Shown one piece after another: positions 62,010 through 64,000 of a DNA stretch of 64,000 bases. Location of the stretch: contig RPFO01000412.1 in NCBI GenBank assembly GCA_009746045.1, positions 742,662 to 806,661 on the forward strand, read 5' to 3'. Each line of letters starts with the position of its first letter. The stretch's first letter is position 1. Source of the DNA: Mesostigma viride (taxonomy: Eukaryota; Streptophyta; Mesostigmatophyceae; Mesostigmatales; Mesostigmataceae). Below the pieces are notes generated by a model that was not told where the DNA came from, did not search any database, and worked only from the letters and a program-made list of their open reading frames with translations. The translations under genes were made by a program, and so were the position numbers.

Positions 62010-62690
62010 ATTTACTACGCCCATTCCGACGGTACTTTGTTGTACTATCCGTCGAGATACTTATATTTTCAGCTCCGACGGTACTTTGTTGTATTATACG
62101 TCGAAATACTTTTATATGTTCAGCCCCGACGGTACTTTGGAATTATTCCGTCGGTTGAGATTCTGTTATGTCACTCTTTGTGCCGTTGGTGCACTCAATA
62201 CTGGCGTCGCGCCTCGCCGCGCCACGACTGTCTCACTCGTGACCTAGGTTGAGCCCATCTTGGACTTAGACTTTTTACTAGGGAAAGAAATCTGAAAATG
62301 GTAGAGTACCTGTTGCCTGCGCCGTGTCACGCCGAGCCGTCTGTCCTTGTTCACTTGGCTTGTGCATGCCATGCATGTACGACGCTCCAAGTGAGCGCCG
62401 CAACAATCCTGCGGTCTAAATTGTATGTCGTGAATTGCCTCTGGCAACGTAGCACTTAAGCCTGGTTTGCTCCTTTGTCAATTAAGCCTGTGACCTGCAA
62501 GCTTTGGCTGTTGGCCGCCTATGGCTACTGCCTAGACTTATAATGGCTAATAAACAGGCAGACAATTAATTGTAATTTGCCTAGAATTGCCACACAAAGT
62601 TTAGGTCTTCAAGATCGTAGCTTTCCTCCAATCGCCTGGATTTGTATGCCTTGGCTGGGTAGGATTCAGCTGATTATGAGAGTATTTGAC
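62010..62690 (+). repeat. 'L' module, plus orientation
   Basis: Starts GCAGAATTTACTACGCCC and ends at ATTATGAGAGTATTTG, where the 29-bp satellite region begins. It is the inverse of 60,380-61,100. Confidence 0.85.
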
Positions 62691-62732
62691 ACTGGGTATT
62701 CTACAGGCACCGGTGCAGGCGGCACCAATAGG

Positions 62733-63890
62733 TATTTGCAAGCACGCCGTGTGCCTGGAAGCATTTGCAAGCACGTCGTGTGCCTGGAAGCATTTGCAAG
62801 CACGCCGTGTGCCTGGATGCATTTGCAAGCACGCCGTGTGCCTGGAAGCATTTGCAAGCACGCCGTGTGCCTAGAAGCATTTGCAAGCACGCCGTGTGCC
62901 TGGAAGCATTTGCAAGCGTGCGGTGTGCATGGAAGCATTTGCAAGCGTGCGGTGTGCATGGAAGCATTTGCAAGCACGCCGTGTGCCTGGAAGCATTTGC
63001 AAGCACGCCGTGTGTCTGGAAGCATTTGCAAGCACGCCGTGTGCCTGGATGCATTTGCAAGCACGCCGTGTGCCTGGATGCATTTGCAAGCACGCCGTGT
63101 GCCTGGATGCATTTGCAAGCACGCCGTGTGCCTGGAAGCATTTGCAAGCACGCCGTGTGTCTGGAAGCATTTGCAAGCACGCCGTGTGTCTGGATGCATT
63201 TGCAAGCACGCCGTGTGCCTGGATGCATTTGCAAGCACGCCGTGTGCCTAGAAGCATTTGCAAGCACGCCGTGTGTCTGGAAGCATTTGCAAGCACGCCG
63301 TGTGCCTGGATGCATTTGCAAGCACGCCGTGTGCCTGGATGCATTTGCAAGCACGCCGTGTGCCTGGAAGCATTTGCAAGCACGCCGTGTGTCTGGAAGC
63401 ATTTGCAAGCACGCCGTGTGCCTGGAAGCATTTGCGAGCACGCCGTGTGCCTGGAAGCATTTGCAAGCACGTCGTGTGTCTGGAAGCATTTGCAAGCACG
63501 CCCTGTGCCTGGATGCATTTGCAAGCACGCCGTGTGCCTGGAAGCATTTGCAAGCACGCCGTGTGTCTGGAAGCATTTGCGAGCACGCCGTGTGTCTGGA
63601 AGCATTTGCAAGCACGCCGTGTGCCTGGAAGCATTTGCGAGCACGCCGTGTGTCTGGAAGCATTTGCAAGCACGCCGTGTGCCTGGAAGCATTTGCAAGC
63701 ACGCCGTGTGTCTGGAAGCATTTGCAAGCACGCCGTGTGCCTGGATGCATTTGCGAGCGTGCGGTGTGCCTGGAAGCATTTGCGAGCACGCCGTGTGTCT
63801 GGAAGCATTTGCAAGCACGCCGTGTGCCTGGAAGCATTTGCAAGCACGCCGTGTGTCTGGAAGCATTTGCAAGCACGCCGTGTGCATGGA
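62733..63890. repeat. 29-bp satellite array, ~40 copies
   Basis: Units GCATTTGCAAGCACGCCG plus TGTGCCTGGAA. Variants are TGTCTGG, CCTGGATG, CGAGCAC and GCGTGCGGTGTGCATGG. Because 29 is not a multiple of three, the translation cycles every 87 bp through three short phrases (CKCFQTHG, LANASRHTA, CLQMLPGTRRA) and stays open for hundreds of codons on both strands. These are not genes. Confidence 0.97.
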
Positions 63891-64000
63891 AGAGCTGGAC
63901 ACGTGGACCGGTGGGTTCTTGTAGCACCACACGTTTGCTGGCGAGTGCAGGTATCCACTTGTTCCAAAAAGAGGGGAGCAGTGGTTTCACGACCACTGCA
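63891..64000. other. Right edge of the window
   Basis: Unique sequence after the 29-bp array. No feature recognised. Confidence 0.4.

Noticed and set aside
62666-63996. Open frames of 347-431 codons on both strands at the right end
   Set aside because: Products of the 29-bp satellite cycling through three frames every 87 bp.

Overview
This is a nuclear genome segment of a eukaryote, most likely a flagellated green alga (chlorophyte or early streptophyte; this is inference). GC-rich exons are split by GT-AG introns, with one GC-AG. Two cilium genes lie next to each other, one protein looks chloroplast-targeted, and the METTL16 homologue resembles plant FIO1. There is no bacterial gene organisation. 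Four host genes can be reconstructed exon by exon, and their splice phases close perfectly: TMEM231 (transition-zone protein, + strand, N-terminal exons not found), DNAAF2/Kintoun (dynein-arm assembly factor, + strand, complete, 598 aa), a two-exon plastid-type DUF2358 protein (- strand, 237 aa), and METTL16/FIO1 (RNA m6A methyltransferase, + strand, start found, 3' exons not found).

Layout. 1-7.9 kb: TMEM231, with introns holding a 9-bp and a 6-bp minisatellite. 7.9-16.7 kb: intergenic DNA with degraded non-LTR retrotransposon pieces, including two ORF1 copies in head-to-head orientation, and a tRNA-Pro-like fragment. 16.7-25.1 kb: DNAAF2, with 51-, 32- and 23-bp tandem repeats in its introns. 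25.1-28.4 kb: more ORF1/'X' retroelement copies, including a ~0.9-kb inverted pair. 28.5-29.8 kb: the DUF2358 gene, divergent from METTL16. 30.8-46.3 kb: nine METTL16 exons; the 8.0-kb intron 3 holds a 5.0-kb, 36/37-bp satellite with higher-order structure, next to a perfect 44-bp inverted repeat. 46.4-64.0 kb: a nest of transposable elements in the position of the next METTL16 intron or a break in the gene. It holds a nearly full-length APE-type LINE with 13-bp target-site duplications, interrupted by a 1.69-kb TTAA-flanked DNA element; two truncated inverted LINE copies; two CCHC gag genes; a repeated 'L' module; an 'R' module; and a 29-bp satellite.

TMEM231 acts at the ciliary gate and DNAAF2 in cytoplasmic pre-assembly of axonemal dynein, so both serve the same organelle. 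METTL16 and the DUF2358 gene are not functionally linked to them by anything visible; they share a ~0.95-kb divergent promoter region. Most of the 64 kb is repeat-derived.
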